Translations under genes and position numbers: made by a program | NCBI GenBank assembly: GCA_916048095.2 | Contig: OU696588.1 | Location: 7,715,501-7,779,500 of the forward strand | Reading direction: 5' to 3' | Length of the DNA stretch: 64,000 bases | Origin: Sacculina carcini | Taxonomy: Eukaryota; Arthropoda; Thecostraca; Sacculinidae | Part shown: positions 1 to 12,015 of the stretch, piece after piece | Numbering within the stretch: position 1 is the first letter of the stretch | How the letters are laid out: every line of letters starts with the position of its first letter | Notes under the pieces: generated by a model | The model's database searches: none | What the model saw: the letters and a program-made list of their open reading frames with translations, nothing else | Told to the model about the DNA's origin: nothing

Positions 1-1053
1 GTGACTACAATTTATTCATTTTTATACCCATTTCTCAGGAACTATTTGTCATACATTAAAATTAATTATACCATCGTGCTAGAAATTATGTTTCCTACAG
101 TACGGTATAATTATTAATTTTCCAAAGTGTATCTGAAGGAAGTTACGCCGGTGTAAAGTCAAAATGTCATGTTGCCAATTTGACAGCTATTATGCGTACT
201 TGCGATTACACATGAATATACACTGATTAAATTTCACTGAAGTCCAATCACAATTTACGCACTTGCGATTACACAGGAATATACTACTGTGTAGAGAATT
301 TTGTGTTCTACAAGATAAGCTATAATTTATACCCACAAATGATACAAAAAACGTGTAAAATTGGCAAAATTCTCAAATACATCCAAAATTACACTTGAAC
401 ACCGGGCGACTAAAATTAATTCATTTTTCTACTATTTCTCAGTAACTATTTGTTACACATAAAAATAAATTATACCATCGTTCTAGAAATCTTTTCTTCT
501 ACAATAGGGTATAATTTGTAATTTTCTAAAGGGTATCTGAAGGAAGTTACGGCGGTGTAAAGTCAAAAGGACATATTGCCAATTTGACAGCTATTATGCG
601 CACTTGCGATTACACAGGAATATACACCGATTAAATTTCACTGAAGCCCAATCACAATTAAGAATGCATCATATTATCTCCAAGCATGGATGGTGTGGTT
701 TTATTGCGTACAGTTTAATTAATGCTACACTCTACTGAATATAAAGGCTTTATTGTCCTCAATAACGTTCCGCACGACGGGCGGGTAAAATGCTATTGGG
801 AACAAAGTAAACTACTGAATTTAACTGTGTAATTTAATTGGTTTAATCTCAAGCTGCATAAGCATAAGTTGCATAAGGATATGGGTTGCAATATCATGTA
901 ATGCCAACTTATGCTGTTTTAGCGGAAGCATTAACCTGGAATTATAGAGATGACAGAAGGTTGCATTGTTTTGATAGTGTTGTGGAAAAACATGTTTTCT
1001 AAATTGAAACATAAATTTCACATTTAGACTTTTAGATTAGCTATAACTTTCCT
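1..1053. repeat. Left arm of a long inverted repeat (block A)
   Basis: Every position i here pairs with position 5074-i on the other strand, checked at several points from 1 to about 1053, with only occasional mismatches and no indels noticed. The partner arm is 4021-5073. The window begins inside the arm, so it may be longer. The arm holds AT-rich units containing the phrase TTACGGCGGTGTAAAGTC, repeated about every 340 to 400 bp, and one GC-rich motif CCGCACGACGGGCGGG near 770. Short open frames occur in both arms but look non-coding. The family is unclassified. Confidence 0.9.
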
Positions 1054-2140
1054 GTGGGTTTGTTTTTCTTTTTCAATTTGCACTAATTTTTTTATGAATT
1101 GAATATTAATTATATTTTATGAACTGTTCCGCACGACGGGCGAATTAAATGTATCTATAAAGAGTGGGTTTAAATGATAGCGAGGTATATGATATTTTGC
1201 TAGCAGTAAATATTCTAGCGATAAAAGTAGAATAGCTCTTAAGCAAATGATTTTGGAGAATGATGTGAACCTTTAAATATATTTTGCGATCTGATGATAT
1301 ATGTATTGGGAATAATACGTAGCAGAATATAGATTGCATAATATAATATCGGCTGTAATATCAAGGGCTGCATTATCGATGTAATCCAAAAAATAACAAC
1401 TGTATGAATATGATGCATTAGTGGAAGCATTAACCGGGAATTATGAGATAATATGATAATGGTGTAAAATTATATCGCATTATGCAACAAATGTGAATTT
1501 AGCTACCTTACAGTTTGGTCCCGATACTATATTGGCGGGTTGAGAGAAAAGTATTGGTGGGCCGCGTGTTTGGGACCCCTGGGGTAGATAATCTCAGTCT
1601 TCTGATTACAAATTATGATCGCATCAGTATATTTTGTGATCACAAACTAATAAGTTAAATCACCTCAGACTAGGCTGAGAGCGGTCAAGATTGAATGGTT
1701 GTGTTGGGTTGGGTAGGTTTGACTCAGGTTATATTGGGTTTTAATGATAGCGGAAAATATATAAATTTTAACAATAAATATTATAGCGGTAAAAGTGAAA
1801 TAGTACTTAAGCAAATGATATTGGGGGATGATGTTAAGTAATAAATATAGTTTGGAAACAGTCTGATGAAAAGATTTCATCATCTTTCATTGTTTGTTTC
1901 GTGTTTGTGTTCTGAATTATACCACACGACGGGCAGATTTATATATCAGGCGGGTTGAGGGATAATATTTGTCAAAATAAGAACAAAAATATTCACATTT
2001 AGACTTTTCTATTGGTTAAGATATTTATAGGTTACATTTTTTGCTTTTCAATTTGTATTCATTATATTTTATGGATTTGATATGAATTTTATTGTATGAA
2101 TTGTTCCGCACGACGGGTGGGTTTAAAAAAGTGTTTTTAG
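1054..2140. repeat. Diverged AT-rich repeat block (block B)
   Basis: This stretch has no gene. It contains three more copies or variants of the GC-rich motif (near 1129, 1918 and 2104), separated by 200 to 800 bp of AT-rich sequence. A diverged inverted copy lies at about 6880-7490; for example 1743-1753 pairs with 7215-7225. Frames of 60 to 72 codons are low-complexity and are not believable genes. Confidence 0.6.
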
Positions 2141-2520
2141 ATCATTTTTTCAAATGGTTCATTTAAAAAAAGGTTTTTTTTTTAAATAAAAATGTTCCGC
2201 GGGCAGCAACTATAGACAATAGAACGTTCAATTTACCCTGTAGAATTATTCCATACACAAAACCAATGGATTTGACTTCAAGATGCAGAACGGATCGTGT
2301 TCGAGTTCTGAATTATTCAGCACGACGGGCGGGTTTAAAAATGACTCAGGCGGACTGAGGGGAAATATTGTGTCGAAATAAAAATAATTAAACTTATAAT
2401 TTTCAATTGATTAATATTTTTATGAGTGTACCCTATTTCATTTTTATTTTTCCATATTTTTTATGAATTGAATATGAATTTCATGTTATGAATTGCTCCG
2501 CACAACGGGCGGGTTTTAAT
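2141..2520. repeat. Inverted repeat arm (block C)
   Basis: It pairs with about 6255-6634 in opposite orientation; coordinates sum to 8775 at both anchor points checked (2495/6280 and 2321/6454). It contains GC-rich motif copies near 2318 and 2495. Confidence 0.8.
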
Positions 2521-2973
2521 GCTATATATATACATAAAGAAGAAATTATCTGTCTGTCTGTGTATGTATGCTTGAATATGAGGTGACATAATTGCGCTGG
2601 CTCATGGTTCGCTGGTTCAATTATCAGGGGCTTCAAACGCAAACGAAGCGATGGCTCATTTTTATGAAATAAAAATGTCCCGCGGGCAGCAATAAAACGT
2701 TCAATTTCACCGTATAGAATGAATTCATATACAAAACTAATGGATTTGACTTCAAGAACCAGAACGGATGGTGTTCGAGTTCTGAATTTTTCCTCACGTC
2801 GGGCGGGTTTAAATATGAGGCGGGTTGAGTGAAAATATTTTGTCAAAATATAATTAAAAATAATGAAATTTAGACTTTTCAATTGATTAAGGTTTTTATG
2901 AGTTTGCCTTATTTATTTTTAATTTGCAATATTTGTATGAATTGTTCCGCACAACGGGCGGGTTTTAATGCTA

Positions 2974-2975
<2 letters not shown>
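2521..2975. repeat. Hairpin arm (block D)
   Basis: It pairs with 3540-3994 in opposite orientation. Coordinates sum to 6515 at four separate anchors, so the 455-bp arms align without net indels around a 564-bp loop. A 133-codon frame on the minus strand overlaps it, but that frame has repeat-like composition and no recognisable domain. Confidence 0.85.
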
Positions 2976-3011
<36 letters not shown>

Positions 3012-3539
3012 AAGTATCCGTCTGTCTTTGTGTGTATGCTTGAATGTGATGTGAGATAATTGCGCGAGCTCAATGGTCAGGGGCTTTAAACGTAAATCGG
3101 AAATTAGAAAATCGGACGCGTGGAGTATAAATATAATTTTGAATATAGATTGAAATTTTGTCATGTTTACATCTTTTATGTTCTATTTTTGGATATGAAT
3201 TATAACCTATCTTGTAGAACAGAAAATTTTCTACACAGTGGTATAATCTGTTTGGCTGTACCATTGCTGGTTTAGGAGGAGTAGTCTTCAGAAAATCGAC
3301 CAAAATTTTCGCATTTTTTAGGGTTCATTTTGTCTTTTCACCGCAATAACTTTTTTTGGTTTTATTTTTAAAATTTATAATTTAGTGTTAAGTGTAGACA
3401 AGAAAATTTACAACATGATGGTATAAATTTTCAGCGGGTACGCCAAGTGGTGGCCGAGTATTAGCTGATAGAAAATGGACCAAGGATGGTGAACACACAC
3501 ACAGACAGACACACAGAGGATCTCTTTTATATATATAGA
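2976..3539. repeat. Loop unit between hairpin arms (block E)
   Basis: It begins with a (TA)n run (about 2975-3008). It contains a unit that recurs in the same orientation at about 5790-6250 and in opposite orientation at about 53575-54060. It ends in a CA-rich run followed by CTCTTTTATATATATAG. No gene was seen. Confidence 0.75.
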
Positions 3540-3994
3540 CTAGCATGAAAAACCCGCCCGTTGTGCGGAGAAATTCATAAAAATATTGCAAATTAAAAAC
3601 AAATAAGGCAAACTCATAAAAACCTTAATCAATTAAAAAGTCTAAATTTCATTATTTTTAATTTTATTTTGACAAAATATTTTCACTCAGCCCGCCTCAT
3701 ATTTAAACCCGGCCGACGTGCGGAATAATTCAGAACTCGAACACCATCCGTTCTGGTTCTTGAAGTCAAATCCATTAGTTTTGTATATGAATTCATTCTA
3801 TACGGTGCAATTGAACGTTTTATTGCTGCCCGCGGGACATTTTTATTTCATAAAAATGAGCCATCGCTTCGTTTGCGTTTGAAGCCCCTGATAATTGAAC
3901 CAGCGAACCATGAGCCAGCGCAATTATGTCACCTCATATTCAAGCACACATACACAGACAGACAGATAATTTCTTCTTTATGTATATATATAGC
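3540..3994. repeat. Hairpin arm, partner of 2521-2975
   Basis: Reverse complement of block D. It starts at a GC-rich motif in opposite orientation (CCCGCCCGTTGTGCGGA, 3553-3569) and ends in TATATATATAGC. Confidence 0.85.
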
Positions 3995-4020
3995 ATTAGC
4001 TTCTTTATGTATATTAGCAT

Positions 4021-5073
4021 TGGAAAGTTATAGCTAATCTAAAAGTCTAAATGTGAAATTTATGTTTCAATTTAGAAAACATGTTTTTCCACAACACTAT
4101 CAAAACAATGCAACCTTCTGTCATCTCTATAATTCCAGGTTAATGCTTCCGCTAAAACAGCATAAGTTGGCATTACATGATATTGCAACCCATATCCTTA
4201 TGCAACTTATGCTTATGCAACTTGAAATTAAACCAATTAAATTACACAGTTAAATTCAGTAGTTTACTTTGTTCCCAATAGCATTTTACCCGCCCGTCGT
4301 GCGGAACGTTATTGAGGACAATAAAGCCTTTATATTCAGTAGAGTGTAGCATTAATTAAACTGTACGCAATAAAACCACACCATCCATGCTTGGAGATAA
4401 TATGATGCATTCTTAATTGTGATTGGGCTTCAGTGAAATTTAATCGGTGTATATTCCTGTGTAATCGCAAGTGCGCATAATAGCTGTCAAATTGGCAATA
4501 TGTCCTTTTGACTTTACACCGCCGTAACTTCCTTCAGATACCCTTTGGAAAATTACAAATTATACCGTATTGTAGAAGAAAAGATTTCTAGAACGATGGT
4601 ATAATTTATTTTTATGTGTAACAAATAGTTACTGAGAAATAGTAGAAAAATGAATTAATTTTAGTCGCCCGGTGTTCAAGTGTAATTTTGGATGTATTTG
4701 AGAATTTTGCCAATTTTACACGTTTTTTGTATCATTTGTGGGTATAAATTATAGCTTATCTTGTAGAACACAAAATTCTCTACACAGTAGTATATTCCTG
4801 TGTAATCGCAAGTGCGTAAATTGTGATTGGACTTCAGTGAAATTTAATCAGTGTATATTCATGTGTAATCGCAAGTACGCATAATAGCTGTCAAATTGGC
4901 AACATGACATTTTGACTTTACACCGGCGTAACTTCCTTCAGATACACTTTGGAAAATTAATAATTATACCGTACTGTAGGAAACAAAATTTCTAGCACGA
5001 TGGTATAATTAATTTTAATGTATGACAAATAGTTCCTGAGAAATGGGTATAAAAATGAATAAATTGTAGTCAC
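4021..5073. repeat. Right arm of the long inverted repeat
   Basis: Reverse complement of 1-1053. A 66-codon frame here is identical to the one in the left arm (821-1021), which is a sign of very recent duplication or of gene conversion between the arms rather than of coding. Confidence 0.9.
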
Positions 5074-6254
5074 CCGGTGTTCAAGTGTAATTTTGGATGT
5101 ATTTGAGAATTTTGCCAATTTTACACGTTTTTTGTATCATTTGTGGGTATAAATTACACCTTTTCTTGTAGAACACAAAATTCTCTACACAGTAGTATAT
5201 TCCTGTGTAATCGCAAGTGCGCATAATAGCTGTCAAATTGGCAATATGTCCTTTTGACTTTACACCGCCGTCACTTCCTTCAGATACACTTTGGAAAATT
5301 AAGAATTATACCGCATTTTAAAAAATACAATTTCCAGCACGATGATATAATTTATTTTAATGTGTGACAAATAGTTCCTGAGAAATAGGTAGAAAAATGA
5401 ATTAATTTAGGCGCCCGGTGATCAAGTGTAATTTTGGATGTATTTGACAATTTTGCCAATTTTACACATTTTTTGTATCATTTGTGGGTATAAATTATAA
5501 CGTTTCTTGTAGAACACAAAATTATCTACACAATAGTATAATTTTTATAGCTGTACCATTGCTGGTTTATGAGGAATAGATAGGGGAATATTTACCAAAA
5601 CATTCACGGTTTCCAGTGCTAATTTTGCATTTTTGACTTTGTCATTTTGACTTCACACCGCCGTAACTTTTTTTTAATACACTTTGGAAAATTAAAAATT
5701 ATACCGTGTTGTAGCAAACAAAATTCCCAGCATGATGGTATTATTTATTTAGTTGTGTGATAATTAGTTTTTGATACATAGAGAAAAAAGTATAGAAAAT
5801 CGGACGCGTGGAGTATAAATATAATTTTGAATATAGATTGAAATTTTGTCATGTTTACATCTTTTATGTTCTATTTTTGGATATGAATTATAACCTATCT
5901 TGTAGAACAGAAAATTCTCTACACAGTGGTATAATCTGTTTGGCTGTACCATTTCTGGTTTATGAGGAGTAGATGGCAGAGCATTGACCACAATTTTCGC
6001 ATTTTTCAGGGTTCATTTTGTCTTTTCACCGCTATAACTTTTTTTGATTTCATTTTTGAAATTTAAAATTTAGTCTCAAGTGTAGACAAGAAAATTTCCA
6101 ACGTGATGGTATAAATTGTTAGCGGGTAGGCTGAGTGGTGGCCGAATAATAGCTGATAGAAAATGGACCAAGGAGGGTCGAACACACACACAGACACACA
6201 CACACACACACACACAGACACACAGAGGATCTCTTTTATATATATAGATATAGC
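5074..6254. repeat. Additional tandem-like AT-rich units
   Basis: It continues the family of block A units, with the phrase CGCCCGGTG recurring at about 4668, 5072 and 5408, and ends in a block E unit (about 5790-6250) with a CA-rich tract at 6183-6228. No gene was seen. Confidence 0.7.
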
Positions 6255-6634
6255 ATTAAAACCCGCCCGTTGTGCGGAGCAATTCATAACATGAAATTCA
6301 TATTCAATTCATAAAAAATATGGAAAAATAAAAATGAAATAGGGTACACTCATAAAAATATTAATCAATTGAAAATTATAAGTTTAATTATTTTTATTTC
6401 GACACAATATTTCCCCTCAGTCCGCCTGAGTCATTTTTAAACCCGCCCGTCGTGCTGAATAATTCAGAACTCGAACACGATCCGTTCTGCATCTTGAAGT
6501 CAAATCCATTGGTTTTGTGTATGGAATAATTCTACAGGGTAAATTGAACGTTCTATTGTCTATAGTTGCTGCCCGCGGAACATTTTTATTTATAAAAAAA
6601 AACCTTTTTTTAAATGAACCTTTTTTTAAATGCC
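6255..6634. repeat. Inverted repeat arm, partner of 2141-2520
   Basis: Reverse complement of block C. It carries GC-rich motif copies at 6262-6280 and near 6441. Confidence 0.8.
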
Positions 6635-7989
6635 TACTAGTGCCAGTTGACTAGACGCGCTAGGGAGAAGCACAGACACACACGCAGACGGACGAATACA
6701 CGTCACAGGTGGAAGGGGAGATGCTGTCGCAAACGTACGCTCACGAAATGCCGAGGGACGCCAAGGGACATCAGAAGTCAAAACAGAATCAGACCGGACA
6801 CAAAACACGACCGACTACGACGAGGACACGACGAAGACTGATCGGTCGCTGGCTCTATGTTCCCAGTAGCATTTTACCCGCCCGTCGTGCGAACAATGAA
6901 TAAAAAAGTTACACAAATTGAAAAAAGTAAACCTATAAACACTTTTAACCAATAGTAAAGTCTAAATGTGATTATTTTTATTTTTTGACGAAATATTTTC
7001 CCTCAACCTGCCTCATATTTAAAATTGTCCGTCGTGTGGAATAATTCAGAACTCAAACACGAAACAATGAAACAAACAATGAAAAATAATGAAACATTTA
7101 ATCAGAATGTTTCCAAAATATTTATAAAATTTAACATCATTCCCCAACATCATTTGCTCAAGTACTATTATACTTTTAGCGCTATAATATTTACTGCTAA
7201 AATGATCATATATTCCGCTATCATTCAACCCCAATATAATCTGACCGAAACCTACCAAACACAACCCAAACATCCCATCTTAACCTGACCCAGCATTATC
7301 TGATGTGGTATAAGTCATTAGTTTGTGTTCACAAAATGAACAGATTCGATCATAATTTGTAATAAGAAGCTTGAGAGTATCTTCCCCAGGGGTTTCAAAC
7401 ATGCGGTCCATCAATAATTTTCTCGCAGCCCGCCAATACAGTACAGAAACTAAAGAATAAAACAGATACATTTACGATTATTGCATAATGCGCTTTAATT
7501 ATCTATTACTTAATTAACATTTTCATGAGTAATTCTGGATCTTTAAATCCTGTCCTTTAGTTTTGTAGATGGATTCATTCTACACGCTGAAATTTACCGT
7601 TCCGTTGTCTATAGTTGCTGCCCGCGGGCAATTTATATTTCATAAAGTTTAGCCATCGCTTCGTTTACGTTTGAATCCCCTGATATATACCATTGACCCC
7701 GCGCAATTATGTCGCCTCATATTCAAGCAGAGATACAATAACAATGAGCTTACAGAGACACAAACTTCGCTTTTAGGGCTGTTTTTGTGTTCAAATCCTG
7801 TGAATATTTGGGACAATCAAGCCTTTATATTTAGTATAGTGGAGCCTTAGTTAGGCTGTACGCAATAAAACCATAACATCAATGCTCGGAGCTAATATGA
7901 TGCATTCTTAATGGTGATTGGGCTTCAGTCAAATTGCATCAGTGTGCATTCATGTGTAATCGCAAGAGCCCCTGTGAATATTTGATTAT
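6635..7989. repeat. Diverged members of the same repeat family
   Basis: GC-rich motif variants lie near 6874 and 7025. About 6880-7490 is a diverged inverted copy of block B. From 7560 to 7975 there are short pieces of blocks C, D and A; for example TTGCTGCCCGCGGGC near 7615. The GC-richer insert at about 6640-6860 has two short overlapping frames and no recognisable product. Confidence 0.6.
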
Positions 7990-8329
7990 TTTGATTTTTT
8001 TATTTTGATTATTTTATCGTTATTTTGATTTTTCATTACTCGTTTTGTTCATTGATAATATTTGCCTTTTTAAAGGCGGATATTTTCTTCTTGCGAGCTC
8101 ATTCATTTACTTTTAAGACTGTTTAAGACTTTTAAGTCAATTAATCTTTCTTTTATTTCAGGTTATATATTTGAATTTTTATATTTTGCTTCTGAATGTG
8201 ATTGAGAATCAGGGTTCGCAGCCATAGTTGCTTTGCAACCTTCCTGCTGAATTCTCTCATCACATTCTTTTTCGTCACTTTTCAGTTCAGTTTGTATATT
8301 ATTTAATTTAACTTTGTCTATAAATATAA

Positions 8330-11300
8330 GTGTTGTTCATGGATATATGTATTATTTTCTGTCTCATGTCTGTTTTGTTGATGTGGCGGGCCGAAAATTG
8401 TAGCCCCGCCCCGACGGCTAACGGCCGGTTTTCCCGTTTTCCGTCAGCGCCCAGCTCTTTCCTCGCACTGAGGTGCCAACTAATTCTGTGTTGCTCTCAT
8501 ACTCTGTCTTTGTGGTCGCCCATTGGACATTTTGCCTTGCGATATGTGTTTAACAATGAGCTCTCAATAAATTGTTCTCACATGTATTTTCTAGTGTTTT
8601 TCTTGTGCGTGTATTTGTGTGTATGTTTGCTTTGTATTGTGTGTGTTGTATGCTTGTTTTTTGTTGTGAAATTTCGTATGCATGTGTTATGTGTTGTGTT
8701 TTTGTGTTCGCATGCGTCGTGCATTATGTGTTTATTTGTATGTCTGCTTTGCGTTGTGTGTGTGCCTTCTCACACCGTGGATTTGTCGTTTCTACTGATG
8801 ATGTGTGGCGATGTTGAAATGAATCCCGGTCATGCTCGACCACAAAAACGATTTTCAAATATACTTTTCGCCAACATCAGGGGCTTGTATAAGAACATCA
8901 GAGATTTGACAGCAGCCAGTCGCTCCAAGGACATCGTTATCTGTGCCGAAACGCTTGTGTCCGATTATCGGGACCAATCTGAGCTCTTGATGCCAGGTTT
9001 CAGTAAGCCATTGCTAATCAAACGTGACTCAAAAAACAGGCGGCGTGGCATGGCAGTGTACGTACGCAAAGGCTTTTCAGCAACGAGAATTACAGCTCAC
9101 GACTGCACTTGTCATGAATTTATGCTGCTGCGTGTCAACACCGCCTTGATGAATTTTTACATCTTTGGAGCCTACCGAAATCCAGACAGTAACGACTCTA
9201 TCTACGAATATCTCTTGTCAGCCATGTCAACAATTCAGGAGAAGGACACCAAGTCAGCATTTGTATTTGTGGGAGACATGAACGCCCATCACCGTGAGTG
9301 GCTCTTGTCGACATCTCCTACAGACGCTCATGGTAGAGCAGCATATGATTTCTGCAACATTTCTGGCTGCTCCCAAATGGTGTCCGGTCCCACACATCAA
9401 GCGGGAAACTGTTTGGACTTGGTTATGACAGACGTCTCAGATATCGTGAGTGTAAACGTGGAAGCTCCAATAGGAAGTTCAGATCACTCGTCGCTGTCCG
9501 TGAAGTTGACATTGAGACAGAAGGTTTCTCCTTACACGATTTCAAGGCTCGTGCACATGAAGAACAATGTTGACTGGGTGAAGGTGAATGATGAATTGAA
9601 AGCAATTAAAGTTTCAAATCTGCAGCAGAAGGAATGCCCCATCGATGCATTGAACAAATACATTACCGATGTCATCTCAAGGAGAGTGCCTACTAAAAAA
9701 CTACGTTTTCGCTCTGATGACAAAGCCTGGTTCACCAACGAATGTCGCAGCGCACGTGAATCCAAGCAGGAGGCTTACCACAAGTGGCTCCAATCACGCT
9801 CAGCCGATTCATGGAATGTCTACACTAAGGCCAGACGGCATGCTGAGCATGTGTATTCAGAAGCGGAAACACGTCACTCAAAGAAACTTGCTGAAAAGCT
9901 AACATCTGCCAATGACGCCCACAAATGGTGGTCAACGTTGAAATCGTCAGTGTTTGGACATGACCTGTCTGTCCCTCCTTTATTTTCAGCGAACGGTGAG
10001 CTCAAAATCAACCCAACAGAGAAGGCAGAGTTGCTTATGGATTACTTCAATACCAAGCAATGTCAAGGGTCCATTCCGTCTGACGATTCATCTGTCCTCG
10101 CCCCGAAAATCAAAGGCATTGCCTTCCGATCAAAAGAAGTGGCGAATCTCATGAAAGACCTTGATGCCCACGGAGGAACAGACCCTCTGAATATGTTTCC
10201 GCTATTTTTCAAGAACACGGCAGATACTCTAGCTCCGAAGCTCAGTGCTCTTTTCAGGCGCTTGATGAAGACTGGTTCGTTTCCATCATGTTGGCGGGTT
10301 GCGAATATCACGCCCATACCAAAAGGAACCAATTCAGCTGATGTTGCAAACTACCGGCCAATATCAATTACGCCGATTCTGTCCAAAATATTCGAGCACT
10401 TGATATCTTCCAGACTGTCCAAGTACCTGGAGAGCAACAATCTGCTGTCGGAAAACCAATTTGCATACCGCAAAAAACTCAGCACGACTGACGCTCTGCT
10501 TACTATCACGCATGAGCTCCAGCAAGTGCTAGACAAAGGCAGTGAAGCCTGGATTGTGCAGTTGGATTTCTCGGCAGCATTTGACCGTGTGAGCCACCAG
10601 GGCTTGTTGCAAAAACTGAGAAAGATTGGAGTCGGCGGCCGTTTGCTAAGTGTTTTGCATCAATTTCTATCCAATCGCGTACAACGTGTTGCCATCGATG
10701 GAGCATACAGTGGCTGGCAGAGCATTGCGTCCGGTGTCCCGCAGGGAAGTGTGTTGGGTCATATTTTGTTCAACATTTACACCGCTGACCTGTACACAAC
10801 CACACGCAACCCTGTATATGGATATGCTGATGATATCACCTTGATGGCTGTAATTTCATCTCCTTCGGACAGACCACATGTGCGTCAAACGGTCAACGAC
10901 GATCTCAGCAGCGTCCTGAAGTGGTGTGAGAGGTGGAATATGATGCTGAACACTTCGAAATCTAAATGCTTGTTGGTTTCTAGGTCACGTACCGTTCAGC
11001 CTTCACATGGAGCTATCCTCATAAATGACGCCCAACTCAACGTGTGTGATGAGCTCAAAATATTGGGAGTACATGTAGACTCAAAGCTCACGTTTGAGAG
11101 TCACATTCGGAAGCTAGTTTGTTCGGCATCGCGGAAACTGGGAATTATAAGAAAGGCATATCGGATGTTCGGTAGCAGCACAATCTCGAAAAGTTGTTTT
11201 CGCTGTTTCATTTTGCCAATTCTGGAGTACTGCGCCCCCGTGTGGTCTTCTGCTGCGGATTGTCACCTCAATCTCATCAACAGAGTTGTTAGAACTTGCA

Positions 11301-11635
11301 AGTTCCTCTGTGGTGACTTGTTTCTTGGTGATCTTTGCCATCGTGGAAAGGTCAGCAGCGTGTGCATGCTGTACAAGATCAAGCACAACGACCATCATCC
11401 GATGAGCAAGTCAATTCCTGATGATTTCGTGGCAGCAAGAAGCACACGGTTTACATCCAAACAGCATTCCCAGTGCATGGCTCCAATTCGTTGTCGTACA
11501 AAACAATTCCAACGTTGCTTTCTTCCGGCCACTGTGTCTACTTGGAACACGTTGAAGGAGGAGGCTTTCTCGCAGAACAATTCGAACAAATTCAAGGCCA
11601 AAGTAAATGAAATGCTACTGAAAGAGTGGAATTGA
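8330..11635 (+). CDS. EN-RT polyprotein of LINE-1 (CR1/jockey group)
   Basis: This is an uninterrupted frame of 1,101 codons. Residues 1-150 are hydrophobic and Cys-rich and come from GT-rich DNA. Residues 161-168 read DVEMNPGH, a 2A-like motif lacking the final Pro. An apurinic-like endonuclease domain follows (about 180-390), with VGDMNAHH near residue 313 and SDHSS near 384. The reverse transcriptase (about 660-860) shows NYRPIS, the LDFSAAFD box, SGVPQGSVLG and the catalytic YADD near residue 831. A thumb and C-terminal region follows to LLKEWN. In this class of element the protein nicks target DNA and reverse-transcribes its own RNA. The clade is inferred from motif style, and the true start codon is uncertain. 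It is the only undamaged element ORF of this length here. Confidence 0.9.
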   Translation: MLFMDICIIFCLMSVLLMWRAENCSPAPTANGRFSRFPSAPSSFLALRCQLILCCSHTLSLWSPIGHFALRYVFNNELSINCSHMYFLVFFLCVYLCVCLLCIVCVVCLFFVVKFRMHVLCVVFLCSHASCIMCLFVCLLCVVCVPSHTVDLSFLLMMCGDVEMNPGHARPQKRFSNILFANIRGLYKNIRDLTAASRSKDIVICAETLVSDYRDQSELLMPGFSKPLLIKRDSKNRRRGMAVYVRKGFSATRITAHDCTCHEFMLLRVNTALMNFYIFGAYRNPDSNDSIYEYLLSAMSTIQEKDTKSAFVFVGDMNAHHREWLLSTSPTDAHGRAAYDFCNISGCSQMVSGPTHQAGNCLDLVMTDVSDIVSVNVEAPIGSSDHSSLSVKLTLRQKVSPYTISRLVHMKNNVDWVKVNDELKAIKVSNLQQKECPIDALNKYITDVISRRVPTKKLRFRSDDKAWFTNECRSARESKQEAYHKWLQSRSADSWNVYTKARRHAEHVYSEAETRHSKKLAEKLTSANDAHKWWSTLKSSVFGHDLSVPPLFSANGELKINPTEKAELLMDYFNTKQCQGSIPSDDSSVLAPKIKGIAFRSKEVANLMKDLDAHGGTDPLNMFPLFFKNTADTLAPKLSALFRRLMKTGSFPSCWRVANITPIPKGTNSADVANYRPISITPILSKIFEHLISSRLSKYLESNNLLSENQFAYRKKLSTTDALLTITHELQQVLDKGSEAWIVQLDFSAAFDRVSHQGLLQKLRKIGVGGRLLSVLHQFLSNRVQRVAIDGAYSGWQSIASGVPQGSVLGHILFNIYTADLYTTTRNPVYGYADDITLMAVISSPSDRPHVRQTVNDDLSSVLKWCERWNMMLNTSKSKCLLVSRSRTVQPSHGAILINDAQLNVCDELKILGVHVDSKLTFESHIRKLVCSASRKLGIIRKAYRMFGSSTISKSCFRCFILPILEYCAPVWSSAADCHLNLINRVVRTCKFLCGDLFLGDLCHRGKVSSVCMLYKIKHNDHHPMSKSIPDDFVAARSTRFTSKQHSQCMAPIRCRTKQFQRCFLPATVSTWNTLKEEAFSQNNSNKFKAKVNEMLLKEWN

Positions 11636-11799
11636 CTGTTGAGTCTTATTAATTGTATATTTATTCATATTTATTGTTATTTATTCATGCTTATTGTTAT
11701 TTATTTTCTATTTATTTATATTTATTCCTATTTTACTCTCTATTTATTACTATTTATTATTGGTTGTTGTTATTTATTAAATTATACTTTTACTCAGTG

Positions 11800-12015
11800 T
11801 TGGCTGTTGTTGTTTATTGAATCATATTTATTGTTGTTGCTGTTTATTGAGTCATATTTATTGTTGTTGTTGTTTATTGAATCATATTTATTGTTGCTGT
11901 TTATTGAATCATATTTATTGTTGTTGTTTATTGAATCATATTTATTGGTGTTATTGTTTATTGAATCATATTTATTTGTGTTGTTGTTACTTATTGAATC
12001 ATATTTATATTTATT
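11800..12015 (+). repeat. Minisatellite in the LINE-1 3' region
   Basis: About seven tandem copies of a 27- to 33-bp unit built on TTATTGAATCATATTTATTG plus a variable number of TTG triplets. It lies just after the stop codon of the RT frame. A related but shorter array is present in reverse at about 47160-47280 in the minus-strand LINE-1 copy, so it belongs to the element. Confidence 0.8.

Noticed and set aside
821-1021. 66-codon frame present identically in both inverted arms
   Set aside because: Identity follows from the inverted repeat itself. Composition is repeat-like and there is no domain.
2481-2882. 133-codon minus-strand frame
   Set aside because: It lies in the hairpin repeat, crosses block boundaries and has no recognisable fold.
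1-7000. CRISPR-like regularly spaced short repeats (the GC-rich motif)
   Set aside because: Spacing is irregular, orientation varies, spacers are themselves repeats and the genome is eukaryotic.
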